DNA from: Zygnema cylindricum
Taxonomy: Eukaryota; Streptophyta; Zygnematophyceae; Zygnematales; Zygnemataceae
Direction of reading: 5' to 3'
Assembly (NCBI GenBank): GCA_037447655.1
Contig: JBBHKE010002856.1
Span: forward strand, 535,565 to 599,564
Length of the DNA: 64,000 nt
Shown: one piece after another, positions 1-10,634 of the stretch
How the letters are laid out: each line of letters begins with the position of its first letter
Position numbering within the stretch: position 1 is the first letter of the stretch
The notes under the pieces: generated by a model
Told to the model about the DNA's origin: nothing
Database searches by the model: none
What the model saw: the letters and a program-made list of their open reading frames with translations, nothing else
Position numbers and translations under genes: made by a program

Positions 1-330
1 AACCCTTATCATCTAATACAAACGTAGAGATGAGGTTTTTTTTCAGCTACGGAATAAACAATACATTGGAGAATGTAACTATGAATGTCTTTCCTTCTAC
101 TAACACTTTGAGATCTACAGATCCTACAAGAGTAGTAGTGCCCATCCTCCTATCCCCTTACTCTATTTCTACGGTGGGAATATTTCTTATCTTGGTGAAC
201 AGGTGTTTATCCTTACACATGTGCATGGATGCACCTGAATCTACAATCCCGCCTGCTTCACCTTTCAATCACCGAAAGCACATTTGTGCTTTCGTGGCAT
301 TTCTACCTCGTTTGTCGCTTCCAACTCCTC
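1..330 (-). pseudogene. Copia aspartic protease, start only
   Basis: The minus strand around 215-250 reads IVDSGASMHMCKDKHLFTK, with the retroviral-type D-S-G-A active-site motif. It is followed by the conserved stretch on measuring an ungapped YGDGR-like strand (about 150-200), also seen in the intact sister at 10.9-11.1 kb. The protease would cleave the Gag-Pol polyprotein. Only its first third is in the window. Confidence 0.75.
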
Positions 331-402
331 ATCGAATAGGAGCTCATCGTCCTCGTCTTCGGATTCCACCTCATATACCTGTGTCACAACGGCCTTTTTC
401 TT

Positions 403-1272
403 TCATCTCGGGGTTCCACCGGTCTGCCCCTCTTTTAAACAAAGCTCGGTTAGCTTAGTGCACTCCACCATATAGTGCACTGGTTTCTTACAGAAATGAC
501 ATAAACCCTTGGGGGCCCTTGATCCGAACTCGTAGGTCTGATTTTTCTGCTCCCCCCCTCCGTAATTTTTGACCGGTCTCCGAGAATCCATGTTGTTCTA
601 ATTGGTCCCAGCTGCCAACGCCTGCCCACTCTTTCCTCCCCTTCGGATCTCAATCGTATTCTCCCGAATGAGAATCATTCCTACCACTGAGTTCCATATC
701 CACCTTGAGTCCGGCAAGTCCTACACACGGTTGACTATGTTCTCGAACTCATCAGGTAACTTCATCAGTAAACTGTTAACCTTTTCCTCCTCACTAAATT
801 CTTTTCCAACACTCTCTTGCTCCATGAAAAGTGTAGCAAGCTCATTGCAAAAATCTAACATCTTCCCTCGTTTGTATACATACTCCTTAATTTTCTGATC
901 AGCGAACTGTTGATGTTGAATTGTTCCACTTCGGTACATCTCTATGAGAGCCATCCTTTGATCGGATGCCCTTTCTACCTGCAAATGAGGACATGGAAGA
1001 CCTTGAGTAAGATGGCGGAGGATAAAGTGCTTTGCCGCCATATTGTTGAAGTCCCAGATATCAGTATCATTCTCCTCGTTCCTCGGAATAGGTGACATGA
1101 ATGCCGAACCAGTTGCTATTGGTGTGGTTGTCTCCTTCTCCTTTCTTTTGTCCATCACCTCCCCTTCTTTTGTCTCCTCTTTTGAAAATGGATTTGCTTT
1201 CCTGGTGAATCTGCTTCCTCCAAACCCTGGAGGGATTCCAAGACTTGATGGACGCCCCACTCGTCCCCTCAC
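403..1272 (-). pseudogene. Copia Gag (UBN2-type capsid plus CCHC zinc knuckle), broken
   Basis: The capsid part (721-1272) contains the Retrotran_gag_2/UBN2 pattern, with HFILRHLTQ near residue 80 and LLMKLPDEFENI near the end. The zinc knuckle (403-591, another frame) reads C-X2-C-X4-H-X4-C as CHFCKKPVHYMVEC. Gag packages the element RNA and forms the particle. The change of frame between capsid and knuckle (about 591-721) shows that the ORF is broken. Sister copies in this window (11.3-12.0 kb and 16.0-17.1 kb) have the same two modules, which supports the assignment. Confidence 0.8.
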
Positions 1273-1604
1273 TATCCCCTAAAATCTTTTCTCGCATAGA
1301 GCTCCTATCATCATACTTTCCCAGTATATGAAGCTAGTTCCATTAAAAATTGGTACCCTCGAGGGTGGGCCCAAAACTTGCAACTCTGAACCTCCATAGA
1401 TCCTCAGAATGGACAGCTTGCAACAAGCCTCTAGGATAACCCTGACCCCTTCGTTTTTCAGCAAGAATAAATGCCACCCTGGGTGACAAAAACTCTGACC
1501 ACCTTCACCGTTTTGAAGGCAAGACTCCCCCGAGTCGATAGCAAAAAAAATCTCTGAATTTACTCCCCTAAGCAGTAAGTTATGGAGGGTCAAAGTTGCC
1601 CATT

Positions 1605-2445
1605 TGTACAGAAGCTCTCTGGGAGAGAGGGTCCCATCTACCAAATTTTTCTAAGTGCTATCTCTCTTTGAAACTCTATCTACTGATGTACGACACCAAT
1701 TTTATTACACTGGTGTACACAAAAGTATAGCTGTCGGTGTACTTTCGGTACGAATATTGTAAGACATGGCCTAAATGTCGACACATGTCATTTTCGGATT
1801 CGGTCCCGTAATCCCTGGAGATGCCGCGATCCAATGTAATTGTGCCACGTGTCATCCGATGTGGCGATGACCACAAACCCCCGAGATTCTCTTCTGGAAT
1901 CTCGACATTCTTCTCGGCCGTCTGATTGAATGCAAATTTCAATCGTAGCCGTCATAAATACTTGCGCGGTATTTGTTTCGTTTAAAGGAACAAATATGTG
2001 GTACTCGTTTTTTATCCGTACCGTAATCCGTAATTTTACATAACTGAATCGATGTATCCCGTAAAGAGTTGCCGTTAAATGAATTATCCTACGTGGTAAC
2101 ATTTAGATAACTAACAAACCTTATAGCATGTAACTTTAGTCCAAGACTTAATGGATAAGTCTACCAACTACCGGCGGCTTTATCGGACGGTAGGTACGAG
2201 GATCAAATCCTGGATTTGACACCTTTTCATTTAGTAAATAAACTACCTATCTGTAAATCAACTAATCTATTTCCCGTAAACCTTTGGATAGCCTAGGTAG
2301 CCATGGCTCTAGCTTGCTCTCCAACTTCTTAGTGAATGCAACAAGTGTGGGAGTTGGAGAGAGAAGTTAGGGGAAGACTGCCTTGGCTTCTTTCTGCATT
2401 TTATTTTCGACCTAGAAAATACTAAAAGAACCATCAATTTCTACA
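1605..2445 (-). repeat. Copia LTR F (841 bp, subtype TGTAGAAATT...TGTACA)
   Basis: Read on the minus strand the LTR starts TGTAGAAATTGATGG at 2445 and ends CTTCTGTACA at 1605, so it is bounded by TG and CA. It is closely similar to the LTR at 22136-22975 and more distantly to 17289-18094. Element F begins directly after its lower end. Beyond 2445 it abuts truncated Gypsy sequence, so element F inserted into that Gypsy or the two were joined later. An antisense tRNA-like segment lies at 2139-2227. Confidence 0.85.
2139..2227 (+). other. tRNA-like Pol III module inside LTR F (antisense to LTR)
   Basis: On the plus strand, opposite to the LTR, there is a D-arm-like hairpin (GACTTAATGGATAAGTC, 5-bp stem) overlapping an A-box-like TGGATAAG. 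About 50 nt later there is a B-box-like GGATCAAATCC, whose ends also pair as a short T-arm. A T4 run at 2224-2227 could end Pol III transcription. No full cloverleaf with acceptor stem is evident, so it is tRNA-derived or tRNA-like rather than a working tRNA gene. The equivalent site is kept in the other four long LTRs. Confidence 0.55.
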
Positions 2446-2458
2446 CTAGATGCCAACA

Positions 2459-3640
2459 CTAGCCGCACTGATTGCAGACCAAGACGTTTCCTAGCTGAAA
2501 AGATAGCTTACATGCTGATGAATAGGAAGCAGGATTGGCAAATTCAGTCAAGTGGAAAGTGGGTTCGTCCTCCAATCCTGGAAGATGACAAGAGGCCATA
2601 TTGATCTGATTCTCTTTAATTTTTCGGCCAGCCTTCACCTCCAAGGTAAAAACCCATTTGTTACAAACTTCCACCACTTTCTAAATTACTCGCTCGGCAG
2701 AAATATCTAGCGTGTCCTTTTTCCGTTGCATCCGATATGGAAAGTCCCCGGGTAGAAATTGTCGTTGTTTTGGCACATAATTCCTGCTTTGGCGTTGAGA
2801 GTACCACAATTGATCCTAATGTTGAGCTGCCTTTAAATTTCCCATGACGAGAGGCATCTCTCGGTGGAATACTTTAGCTCTCTCGGGAGGACCACCGCTT
2901 GGGCCAATGCTGCGCCAGGCAGGATGGGATGTCCTCCAAATGAGATGAAGTAAGGGCTATAGGAGTGGAGAGAAGCCTGCCTGCTGAATCTGTATCCCAT
3001 GGCAATCCCAGGCACCCTTCGGTCCCACTCCCCCAAATCTTCTTCAACCACATATTTATGTAATGACCGCTTCACTGTTTGTACGCACCTTTCGGCAAAA
3101 CCATCGACTTGTGGGTGGTCACGGCTGATAAGGCGATGTTCGATGAGGCATTTTTCTAGGAGGTTGGAAAATTATCCGACAAATTCGGAGCCCTGATCGG
3201 TTAGAACCTTAGCTGGCGCCCCAAATTTTGATAACACCCTCTGCAAAAAAGCGTCTGCAATTGCCTTGGACTCCTTCTAGGGCAACACCACCAACTCAAT
3301 CCATTTGGAAAAATGTTTGATCATTACTAGCACGAAAGGGTTCCCTCGCCTGCTGGTTGGATTGGTCCCAAAAGGTCTAGGGACCATCTATAAAACATTC
3401 CCCGGATTGGCAGCGAATGAAGCTCTGTTTGCCCTTTTTGTCGGAAGTTGCTTTGACTCGGTCACAGGAAAGGCAAGTCTGTACGATTCGGTTAACCTGG
3501 GTCCACAACCCATGCCATCAATAAGACCCAACAACCAGGGAAGTGGTTCTTTTGTGCCCAAAATGGCCGCATTGCAGATAAAGGCGAGTGATCACAGTTT
3601 CTCGATCTGATGGGGGAGGAACCACTTTCCTCGTTCCATC
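2459..3640 (-). pseudogene. Gypsy integrase and C-terminal tail, degraded
   Basis: Around 3450-3540 the minus strand encodes the H2C2-type zinc-binding remnant (C-X2-C before the core). 2833-3075 gives the end of the integrase core (GEWDRRVPGIAMGYRFSRQ, then SPYFISFGGHPILPG, the usual YR-S-SPF-YG-P pattern). 2459-2677 gives the tail with KIKENQINM and GLEDEPTFHLTEFANP. The same tail is found at 7254-7580. Many stops separate the parts. Confidence 0.75.
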
Positions 3641-3798
3641 AGCCTATTTCTGGAGGAGAATGCCTCTGTCCCAGTCATACGCCGCCATCCAGGTCTGAAA
3701 ACGGAACAATTAAACTATAGGAAGGAAGGAGAGAGGGGATCCTTGCTGAATGGATTGGGGAGAATCATGGTCATTCCGAATGTCTTTCGTTCTAACTC

Positions 3799-4352
3799 TT
3801 ATCGGTGTTGCACTTCCACGTCTGCCGCATAAGTCGACAATTCCCCCCCAGATTGGGGAAGCCAGATAAAGGCGCACGAGGCTCTAATAATCCACAAACT
3901 GATATCCGGGTCCTCATCGTGCCAAGCGCCGGTGGAGTCGATCGTGGAAGGATCGGGGTTTTGGCTAAGTTCGTCGGCATTCCAATGGATTTCCCTTGCC
4001 CGTTGGATAATACTGAAATCATATTCCCGGATGATCAAAACCCATATGGCGAGTTTGCCGGTTAACTTAGTGTTTTCCATTATCCATTTGAGAGGTTGAT
4101 GGTCCGTAATAAGTGTGAACCGGACCCCGTATAAATACGGCCGAAAATGCTAGATTGCCATAACAGCTGCGAAAAGCTCTTTGTGGTAACTGGTGTAGTT
4201 TCCCTCCTCCTTGTTGTTACTACTGCTAGCGTAAGCCACCACATACTCAGCTCCGGTGTCATCAATTTAAGCCAAAATTGCCCCCAATCCAAACCTACTC
4301 CAATCACTGTAAAGGAGGAAAGGTTTCTGGTGATCAAGCATCCAGAGCACAA
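3799..4352 (-). pseudogene. Gypsy RNase H domain, frameshifted
   Basis: Two overlapping frames cover the domain. The terminal part carries EYDFSIIQRAREIHWNADE, the typical C-terminal RNase H strand and helix (compare the W..L..EYDF.I.HR pattern of the Gypsy family). It is the continuation of the RT at 4374-5120. The plus-strand copy at 5540-6260 has the same motif (EYDFSIVHRAREIHENADG), which confirms the reading. Confidence 0.75.
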
Positions 4353-4373
4353 GGTGCTGTTTCAGCGAATCCT

Positions 4374-5120
4374 TCAAGAACTGGAAGGCAATCTGTTGTT
4401 CTTCGGCCCACTGCCACTCCAAGTCATTCCCCAGCACCTGATTGAGAGGCTGGGCGTGACTCCTGAACTCGGGGATGAAACTCTTATAATAGTTGCAAGG
4501 CCAAATTTTTTTTGAAGGGCCGAGATGTCTTGGGGTGGAGGAAGCGCGTCAAGGTCCGCAACCTTGACCATATGGGGGCCTAGTGTCCCCGGTGTAACTT
4601 CATGTCTGAGGCAAATAAATTTTTGCCCCCCAAAAATACCTTTGCCCGGGTGGCATTTCAAGCCCGCTGCTTGGAGGGCCTGGAGGACAATCTGGACATG
4701 CTCAAGGTGTTCCTCAAAGGTCCTGGAGAAGATGATGACGTCATCGATGTAGCATCGGGCACAATGAATTCCTCGGAGCGCCTCGTCCATTATCTGTTGG
4801 AATTTGGCCGGTGCATTCTTCAGCCCGAAAGGCATGTATGCAGTCCTCTCTCCGTGCTTCAATTCCATTGCAAGTTGATTTAACCCGTTGTTCATGTCTA
4901 AGGTGGAGTAAATAGTGGCCCTTGGAAGAGAGTCGAAAATCTCTTCCGGAGTTGGCATCGGATACCGATCGCAAATAGTTCCAGCGTTCAACATCCGATA
5001 GTCACCGCACATTCGGAAAGCTACAGTTTTATTGGACAAATCTTTCTTGGGAGGAAGAACTGTCGGAGAAGAAAATCCGTGGAGTCTGGTACTCTCTTGA
5101 ACCAATCCAGCTGCTACCAA
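4374..5120 (-). pseudogene. Gypsy reverse transcriptase domain
   Basis: The 248-codon ORF shows the RT palm and fingers: VLPPKKDLSN, then FRMCGDYRMLN (motif for template grip), YPMPTPEEIFDSL, and the catalytic YIDDVIIFS with two of the three catalytic Asp residues. It would copy element RNA into DNA. It begins inside the RT fold (no upstream protease), so the start Met is not a real start. The end runs into a frameshift just before the connection to RNase H. Function is lost, but identity is certain from the motifs. Confidence 0.85.
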
Positions 5121-5336
5121 GGTTTAGACTTTAGCGTCAAAGGCTGCTACCTTGACCATATGAAGGCCCACTGTCCCGAGGGTTATCTCATGCCCGATGT
5201 AAATATTTTTTTGCACCCCAAAAATACCATTTCTCGGGTGACATTTCATGCACATTGCTTAGAGGGCCCGCAAAACGATCTGTATGTGCTCCAAGTGCTT
5301 CTCGAATGTCATGGAGAAGATTATCACGTCATCTAT
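5121..5336 (-). pseudogene. Second, separate Gypsy RT fragment
   Basis: This segment is a diverged repeat of about 4550-4750: both contain, on the plus strand, CTTGACCATATG followed by the same run through CCCAAAAATACC and GGAGAAGAT. It corresponds to the part of RT after the YIDD motif, on the same strand as fragment 1 but out of order, so it comes from another copy or an internal duplication. Stops are frequent. Confidence 0.65.
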
Positions 5337-5490
5337 TGAAATTCAAGTATTTTCTCGGTATAAAGATTGTAAAATATAAGTCAAAAAGGAGACATCACAG
5401 CCTGCCTCTAACTCTTCTCTCAAGTCCCCACACTTGTCGCAGTCACTGAAGACTCGAGGAAGAGTTAGAGCCATGGCTGCCTAGGCTGTC
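5336..5490 (+). repeat. Truncated Copia LTR (first about 155 bp)
   Basis: The sequence starts TTGAAATTCAAGTATTTTCT and continues with CAGCCTGCCTCTAACTC and then GAGTTAGAGCCATGGCTG. This parallels the start of LTR E at 23018 (TGTTGAAATTATTAG ... AGCCTGCCTCCAACTC ... GAGCCATGGTTG). The rest of the LTR, including the tRNA-like segment, is missing. It sits exactly at the point where the two Gypsy fragments change orientation. Confidence 0.65.
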
Positions 5491-7580
5491 CAAAGAGGAC
5501 AACAAGGCCAATCTTGATACCCCAACACAAGAAATCTCGGCCCTCCGCACTTTCCTTGGCCTGACCAATTACTATCAGAGATTTATCCTCGAGTCAACAG
5601 TCACGCCCAACCTCTAAATCACTTACTGAGGAAGGATTAGGAGTGGCAGTGAACCGAAGATCAACAGAAATCCTTCTATATCTTGAAGGATACCCTCAAG
5701 CAGCACCCCGTGCTCCGGATGCTTGATCATCAGAAACCTTTCCTCCTTTACACCAAATGGAGCAGGTTTGGATTGGGGGCATTTCTGGCCCAAGTTGATG
5801 ATGCCCGGGCACAATATGTGGTGGCCTACGCCAGCAAGAGCAACAACTGAACGGAGGGAAATTAGAGCAGTTTCCACGGAGAGCTTTTAGCGGTTGTTTT
5901 GGCCATTCAGCATTTCCGCCCCTATCTATACGGGATACGCTTCACCCTCATCACGGATCATCAACCTCTCAAATGGATCATGGAGAATAGTAAGCTGACC
6001 GGCAAACTCGCTTGATGGGTTTTGATCTTGCAGGAATACGATTTCAGTATTGTCCACCGAGCAAGAGAAATCCACGAGAACGCCGACGGGCTCAGCCGTA
6101 GTCCCGATCCCTCAACTCTAGACTCCACCGAGGCTTGGCATGATGAGGACCCCGAAATCAAAGTTGGAATTATTCAAGCCTCCTCAGCCCTAATATGGCT
6201 TCCTCAATTTGGGGGGGGGGGCTGTCAACTTTTGCGACAGATGTGGAGGGGCAGGCACCCATAGGCGCTAGATGAAAGGATATCTAGAATGACTTCGACT
6301 CCCTTCAATCTATCCAACGGGGTTCCCCTATGCCCCACATGGTCGGAGTTCAATTGTCCCAGGTTCAGAACCGAATCGCAGCCTAAGATTGGGACCGGGG
6401 CATCATTCTCCGAAAGTGGGCGGATGGGACGAGAAAAGTGGTTCCCCCACCCGCAGACCGAGAAACTTTGATTACCTACCTTTATCAACAATGCAGGCAC
6501 TTTGGACATAAGCGGACAACCTCCCTTGTCATGGGGTATTATTGGTGGCATGGGTTGCGGACCCATGTCAACCGTATTGTGCAGACGTGCCCTCCTTGAT
6601 ATCGAGTTAAGGCGGCTTTTGACTAAAAAGGGGGAACCGAGCTTCATTCTTTTCCTATACGTGGGATGTTTATCGATGGTCACTAGATCTTATAGGGCCT
6701 CTTCAAACCAGCAGATGGGGGAAGTGCTTCGTGCTGGTTATGATCGAACATTTGTCCAAATGGATCGAGTTGGTGGTTCTGCCCCGAAAAGAGTCTAAGT
6801 AGATTGCTGATGCCTTTTTGCAGCGGGTGTTGTCACAATTTGGGGCGCCAGAGGTTCTAACCGACCAGGGCTCGAATTCGCCGGAGAGTTTTCAACCCTT
6901 TTGGAGATGTGTCTTATCGACCATCGGTTGACTAGCCATGACCATCCACAAGTCGACGGTTTGGCTAAAAGGTGTGTGTAGACAGTGAAGCGATCACTAT
7001 GCAAGTATGCGGTGGAAAAAGATTTGGGAGAGTGGGACAAAAGGGTGCCTTCGATTGCCATGGGATACCTGTTCAGTCGGTAAGCTCCCCTCCACTCCTT
7101 TAGCCCCTATTTTATTCTATTTAGTAAACATCCCATTTTGCCCGGCGCTGCTTCGGCCCCAGCAGTGGTTCTTCGTAGATTGATAATCAGGGGACTGTCG
7201 AGAAGCTGATCGCAGATAAGGCCAAAGTATTTCACCGAGATATCTCGCTCGCCATGGAGAATTCACAGGCGGCTCAACATCAAGATCAGTTGTGGTATTC
7301 TCAACGTAGCAGCGAAACTTATGTACCGGGGCAACGTCAATTTATGCCCGGGGACTTCGTGTATCGAATGCAGCAGAAGAAAGACATGCTGGACATTTCC
7401 GCCGGGCAAGTAATTCTAAAGGTGGTGGAGGTTTCCAACAAAGGGGTTCTTACCATAGAGGGGAAAGATGGCCGAAGAATTAAAGAGAATCAAGTGAACG
7501 TAGCCCCTTGTCAGCTTCGAGGATTAGAGGATGAACCTACTTTTCACCTGACTTACTTCGCCAACCCCCTGTCTTGTTCC
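5491..7580 (+). mobile_element. Ty3/Gypsy retrotransposon fragment 2 (RNase H, integrase, C-tail)
   Basis: The plus strand starts at the end of RT with FLGLTNYYQRFI (about 5550-5590), continues through RNase H (to about 6260) and integrase (about 6480-7230), and ends with the tail at 7254-7580. It is the same family as fragment 1 but in the opposite orientation, and covers the complementary downstream half. Stops and frameshifts are scattered throughout, and an 11-G run at about 6211 lies in the RNase H/integrase linker. No LTR of this element was identified with confidence. Confidence 0.85.
5540..6260 (+). pseudogene. Gypsy RNase H domain
   Basis: After the LGLTNYYQRFI thumb motif the plus strand encodes an RNase H with FLLYTKWSRFGLGAFLAQ (loss of the usual Asp-rich start), the region equivalent to VVAYASKSNN, and EYDFSIVHRAREIHENADG at 6035-6090. 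An in-frame TGA at about 6013 and another at about 5848 break it. Confidence 0.7.
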
Positions 7581-7634
7581 TTAACCAGCACCAATCCCTC
7601 TGAGCAAATCCACTTCTTGGTCTGCGTTCCATAA
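6480..7634 (+). pseudogene. Gypsy integrase with C-terminal tail
   Basis: The zinc-binding part appears around 6480-6600 (HKRTTSLVMGYYWWHGL-like in mixed frames). The core follows at 6690-7080 in several frames (DRVGGSAPKRV end of the first strand; EKDLGEWDKRVPSIAMGYL later). The C-terminal ORF 7254-7634 starts with MENSQAAQHQDQLWYSQR and carries the chromodomain-position strand PGDFVYRMQQKKDMLDISAG and the tail GLEDEPTFHLTYFANP. Integrase would join element DNA to the host. The last 15 or so codons of 7254-7634 lie in the tandem duplication that follows. Confidence 0.7.
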
Positions 7635-7676
7635 CCTACACCAAGCCCTCTGAGCAAATCCACTTCTTGGTCTGCG
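7590..7676 (+). repeat. 50-bp direct tandem duplication
   Basis: The unit starting ACCAATCCCTCTGAGC (7590-7639) is repeated from 7640 with one substitution (ACCAAGCCCTCTGAGC) for at least 37 bases, ending at GGTCTGCG. It is a local duplication at the 3' end of the Gypsy reading frame. Confidence 0.85.
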
Positions 7677-8018
7677 ATCAATGCAACCACTGTTGGCATC
7701 CATCATGCCTCCCCTTCTCTTGGGAACCACACCCTGAACACTCGATTGCATGGTTTTGCGGGAACTGTGAATTCAACGGGTGAATTGTGTTTTTTTATAT
7801 ATCTTAGTCATGATGGACTAAGGTGGGGGGTAAATTGGGATCTCAGCCCAAATATCGAAACCTATCCCCTTCCTCCCGGCCGGAGGGGGGAAGTAAGGGG
7901 GAGGGAGTATCTTTTCACCTGCCCATGCATTTATTTCCATTCCCTACTCAATGGCATCCTGTGTTTTGGCATGCATGTTGACGCGAGGGACAGTGGCAAG
8001 AGAGGGGCATGATCACTA
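7677..8018. other. Gypsy downstream remnant, no gene
   Basis: No coding sequence is recognised. A purine run at 7819-7831 (AAGGTGGGGGG) in the right place downstream of Gypsy pol could be a polypurine tract and the following sequence the start of its 3' LTR, but no second LTR is available for comparison. The segment ends where the truncated Copia element A begins. Confidence 0.3.
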
Positions 8019-9386
8019 TCAACAAAAGCATCCGCATGGGTAGGCTATTAGGAGAATTCCTATTGCATTGGCTGCAATTGCAATTGCAGCCTGATTGTCA
8101 CAAACTACTTCATGTACTCCCTTCTTGATGTACCCCAATTCTTGCAACAAGGACTTCACCCACATCAACTCTTTCACAGCAAAACAAGAGGCCATGTACT
8201 CAGCCTCCATAGTGGACTGAGCAACAACCTTTTGTTGCTTGCTGCTCCAACAACAAGCACCTTCCCCCACATACAATACATACCCAGAAGTACATCTTCT
8301 CATAGGTGCATCACCATAACTGGCATCACTCCAAGTAGTGATGTCAGTGTGCTCCCCTCCCAATTGCAACCATAGATCCCTAGTTCCTACCAGGTATCTC
8401 ATTACTCTCTTAGCTGCCTCCCAGTCTCTCTTTCTAGGATCATTAAGACTCTTACTGAGGACTCCAACTGCTGCAGCTATGTCAGGTCTAGTACAATTCA
8501 TAAAGTAAATCAAACTTCCTACAACCTGTCTGTAGGGAATAGATTTCATAAACTGCCTCTCTTCAGGACTCATCTGATCATCTAACATTATCACTCCTCC
8601 TTCTACACTTCCATCACTTACTTTCTTCAAGTGCATGGGAGTGGTACAACTGTTTGCATTCTCCATCTGGAATTTCTCCAGCATATTTCCTATAGCCTCT
8701 TTCTGTGTAAGTCTGATGATCCTTTTCTTCCTATTTCTTTCCATTTGAATTCCCAAAATATATTTAGCCTCTCCTAAATCCTTCATGTCAAATCTACTTC
8801 CCATATCTTTCTTTAACCTATTTATCTTCTCCATAGACTTACTCAATACCAGCAAATCATCCACATAAATTGCAATAAAAATCACACCATTTTCATCCTC
8901 AAACATATAAATAGAATGGTCAGAACTGATCCGAATATACCCCAGACTGGTAAGAAACTCATCTAATTTCTTATTCCATTGTGTGGGGGCCTGCTTTAGT
9001 CCATATAAAGACTTTATAAGTCTGCAGACTTTGCTTTCCTCTCTTTCTTCTACAAAACCCTCTGGTTGCCGCATGAAGATTTCTTCCTCTAGTTCACCGT
9101 TGAGGAAGGCGGTTTTGATATCCATTTGATGAATTTCCATGTCTTCCGCTGCTGCTAGACTAAGGAGGATCCTTACAGATGGGAATCGAACTACCGAAGC
9201 AAAGGTCTTCTCATAATCTATCCCTTCCTTTTTAGTGAACCCTTTTGCCACTAGCTGAGCCTTAAATCTCTCAATGGTGTTATCTGGATTCAATTTCAGT
9301 TTAAATACCCATTTACACCCAATGGGTTTTCTATCTGGTGGACAGTCCACCAGCTCCCAAGTATTTGCCTCCATGATTGAAGCCAT
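8019..9386 (-). pseudogene. Copia A reverse transcriptase and truncated RNase H
   Basis: RVT_2-type RT: GCKWVFKLKLNPDNTIER, VRFPSVRILLSLAA, MDIKTAFLNGELEEEIFM, LYGLKQAPTQWN, and the catalytic YVDDLLVLS. RNase H follows, with SDASYGDAP, EAEYMAS and CDNQAAI carrying its acidic residues. Homology to the sister at 21,700 stops after AIAIAAN, and the last 15 or so codons are unrelated. So the end of RNase H, the polypurine tract and the 3' LTR are lost. Apart from this truncation the frame is fully open. Confidence 0.9.
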
Positions 9387-9449
9387 CTCATCATTTATGG
9401 CTCTGACCCACCTTTCTTTCTCCGGACTGTCGATTGCCTCCGAGTATGA

Positions 9450-10634
9450 CTAAGGCTCATCTGGATGAGAAAGCTTTGTTACCTTGCAAGCAGCCTGTTT
9501 TTCTTGAAGCCTTGTGCTTCTCCTCCGTCCTCCTTCAAAGTCCGAAGTTGGAATGGAGGGAAGTCTTGGATTCCTCCGAACTGTCTCATCAGCTCCCCTA
9601 TCCATGGGAACCGGTTCTAACTCCTCTTCCTCAAAGGGTGTAGGAATATGAGGAGATTCTGGTATATCTCCCCCATCTTTTATCCCCCCTGGATCTGCAA
9701 TCATGTTTTCACTAGTGTCCCTTATGGGAAGATCTAAGTCCTCCTCACTCTCCGACTCAAAACTGATTCTGATTTTCTTAGTGTATTTGAAGGGATCAAA
9801 AGACTTCCATTCATCCATGACAACTCGATGCTTTACCAGAATGATATCTTGATTAGCTAAGTCACAGACTCTATAACCCTTGACATCCTCATCATATCCC
9901 ACAAAATATCTCGGTTTCCCTTTAGCATCTAGTTTCCAGTTTTTCTTATCTGTGTCAAGACTGTAAACTTGACTACCTAATACTTTCAAGTGGGAAACAT
10001 TCGGTTTCTTTCCAACCCACCTCTCATAAGGGGTCATTCCTTTAACAGCTGTGGTGAGGAATCTATTTTTAATGTAGTTAGCACAGTTCATGGCCTCTGC
10101 CCAAAATCTCTTTCCTATTTTCTTATCTGCCAACATGCAGCACACACTATCTCCCAAAGTCCGGTTTAACCTCTCAGCTACCCCATTTTGTTCTGGATTA
10201 TTCGGTACACTTTTCTGATGTTGAACTCCCTCATCTCTCAAATAATCCTCAAACTGGTTAGAGGTGTACTCTCCCCCATTATCACTGCTTATTCTCTTAA
10301 TGGTGGTTCCGTGCAACTTCTCACTCCAAGCTTTGTATTCTTTAAAGTATTTTGGTGTTTCAGACTTTGTTTTCAGGAAGTAGACTCTGGAATATCTGGA
10401 CCAATCATCGGTAATTGTCAACATATACCTCTTTCCTCCAACCTAAGGCACCCTTGGTGGTCCCCAGAAATCTGTGTGGACTAGATCTAGTACTTTCTCA
10501 CCTCTATATCTGGCAGTTTTGGGAAAGGGAAGTCTGTGAGCCTTACCTTTGGCACAGCCACTACAATCATCCATCATCTCATTATCCCCAAACTGAATGC
10601 CCTCTACTACACCCAGCTTCTTCATTTCCCTCAG
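9450..10634 (-). pseudogene. Copia A integrase
   Basis: The zinc-binding HHCC motif is completed by CSGCAKGKAHRLPFPK (10443-10625). After a TAG the rve core follows with the DDE residues in ITDDWSRYSRVYF, SSDNGGEYTSN and NGVAERLNRT, then the GKKPNVSHLKVLGSQVY and GYDEDVKGYR sequence typical of the Copia integrase C-terminal part. An acidic linker leads to the RT. The frame ends at TAG 9450, a CAG-to-TAG-type change before SYSEA. Integrase would insert the cDNA. Confidence 0.9.

Larger units (their letters stand above)
1..1604 (-). mobile_element. Copia retrotransposon F, internal region (partial, runs off left edge)
   Basis: Reading on the minus strand from the LTR at 1605, this holds the untranslated leader (about 1380-1604), Gag (403-1272) and the start of the aspartic protease (about 1-300). 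The rest of pol lies left of the window. The order LTR, Gag, zinc knuckle, protease is that of Ty1/Copia elements. The coding frame is interrupted, so this copy is probably inactive. A candidate primer-binding site starting TGGGCAACTTTG lies two bases inside the LTR. Family assignment is secure from Gag and protease; completeness cannot be judged. Confidence 0.85.
2446..5120 (-). mobile_element. Ty3/Gypsy retrotransposon fragment 1 (RT, RNase H, integrase, C-tail)
   Basis: Order on the minus strand: reverse transcriptase (5120 to 4374), RNase H (about 4352 to 3799), zinc-binding and core integrase (about 3640 to 2830), and a C-terminal tail (2677 to 2459). That RT-RNaseH-IN order defines Gypsy. 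Gag, protease and both LTRs are absent; the lower end is cut by Copia LTR F. Several stops and frameshifts are present. The plus-strand fragment at 5491-7580 is the same family in inverse orientation. Confidence 0.85.

Noticed and set aside
30-458. Plus-strand 142-codon ORF at the left edge
   Set aside because: It is the antisense shadow of the Copia protease and Gag region, also seen over the sister copies.
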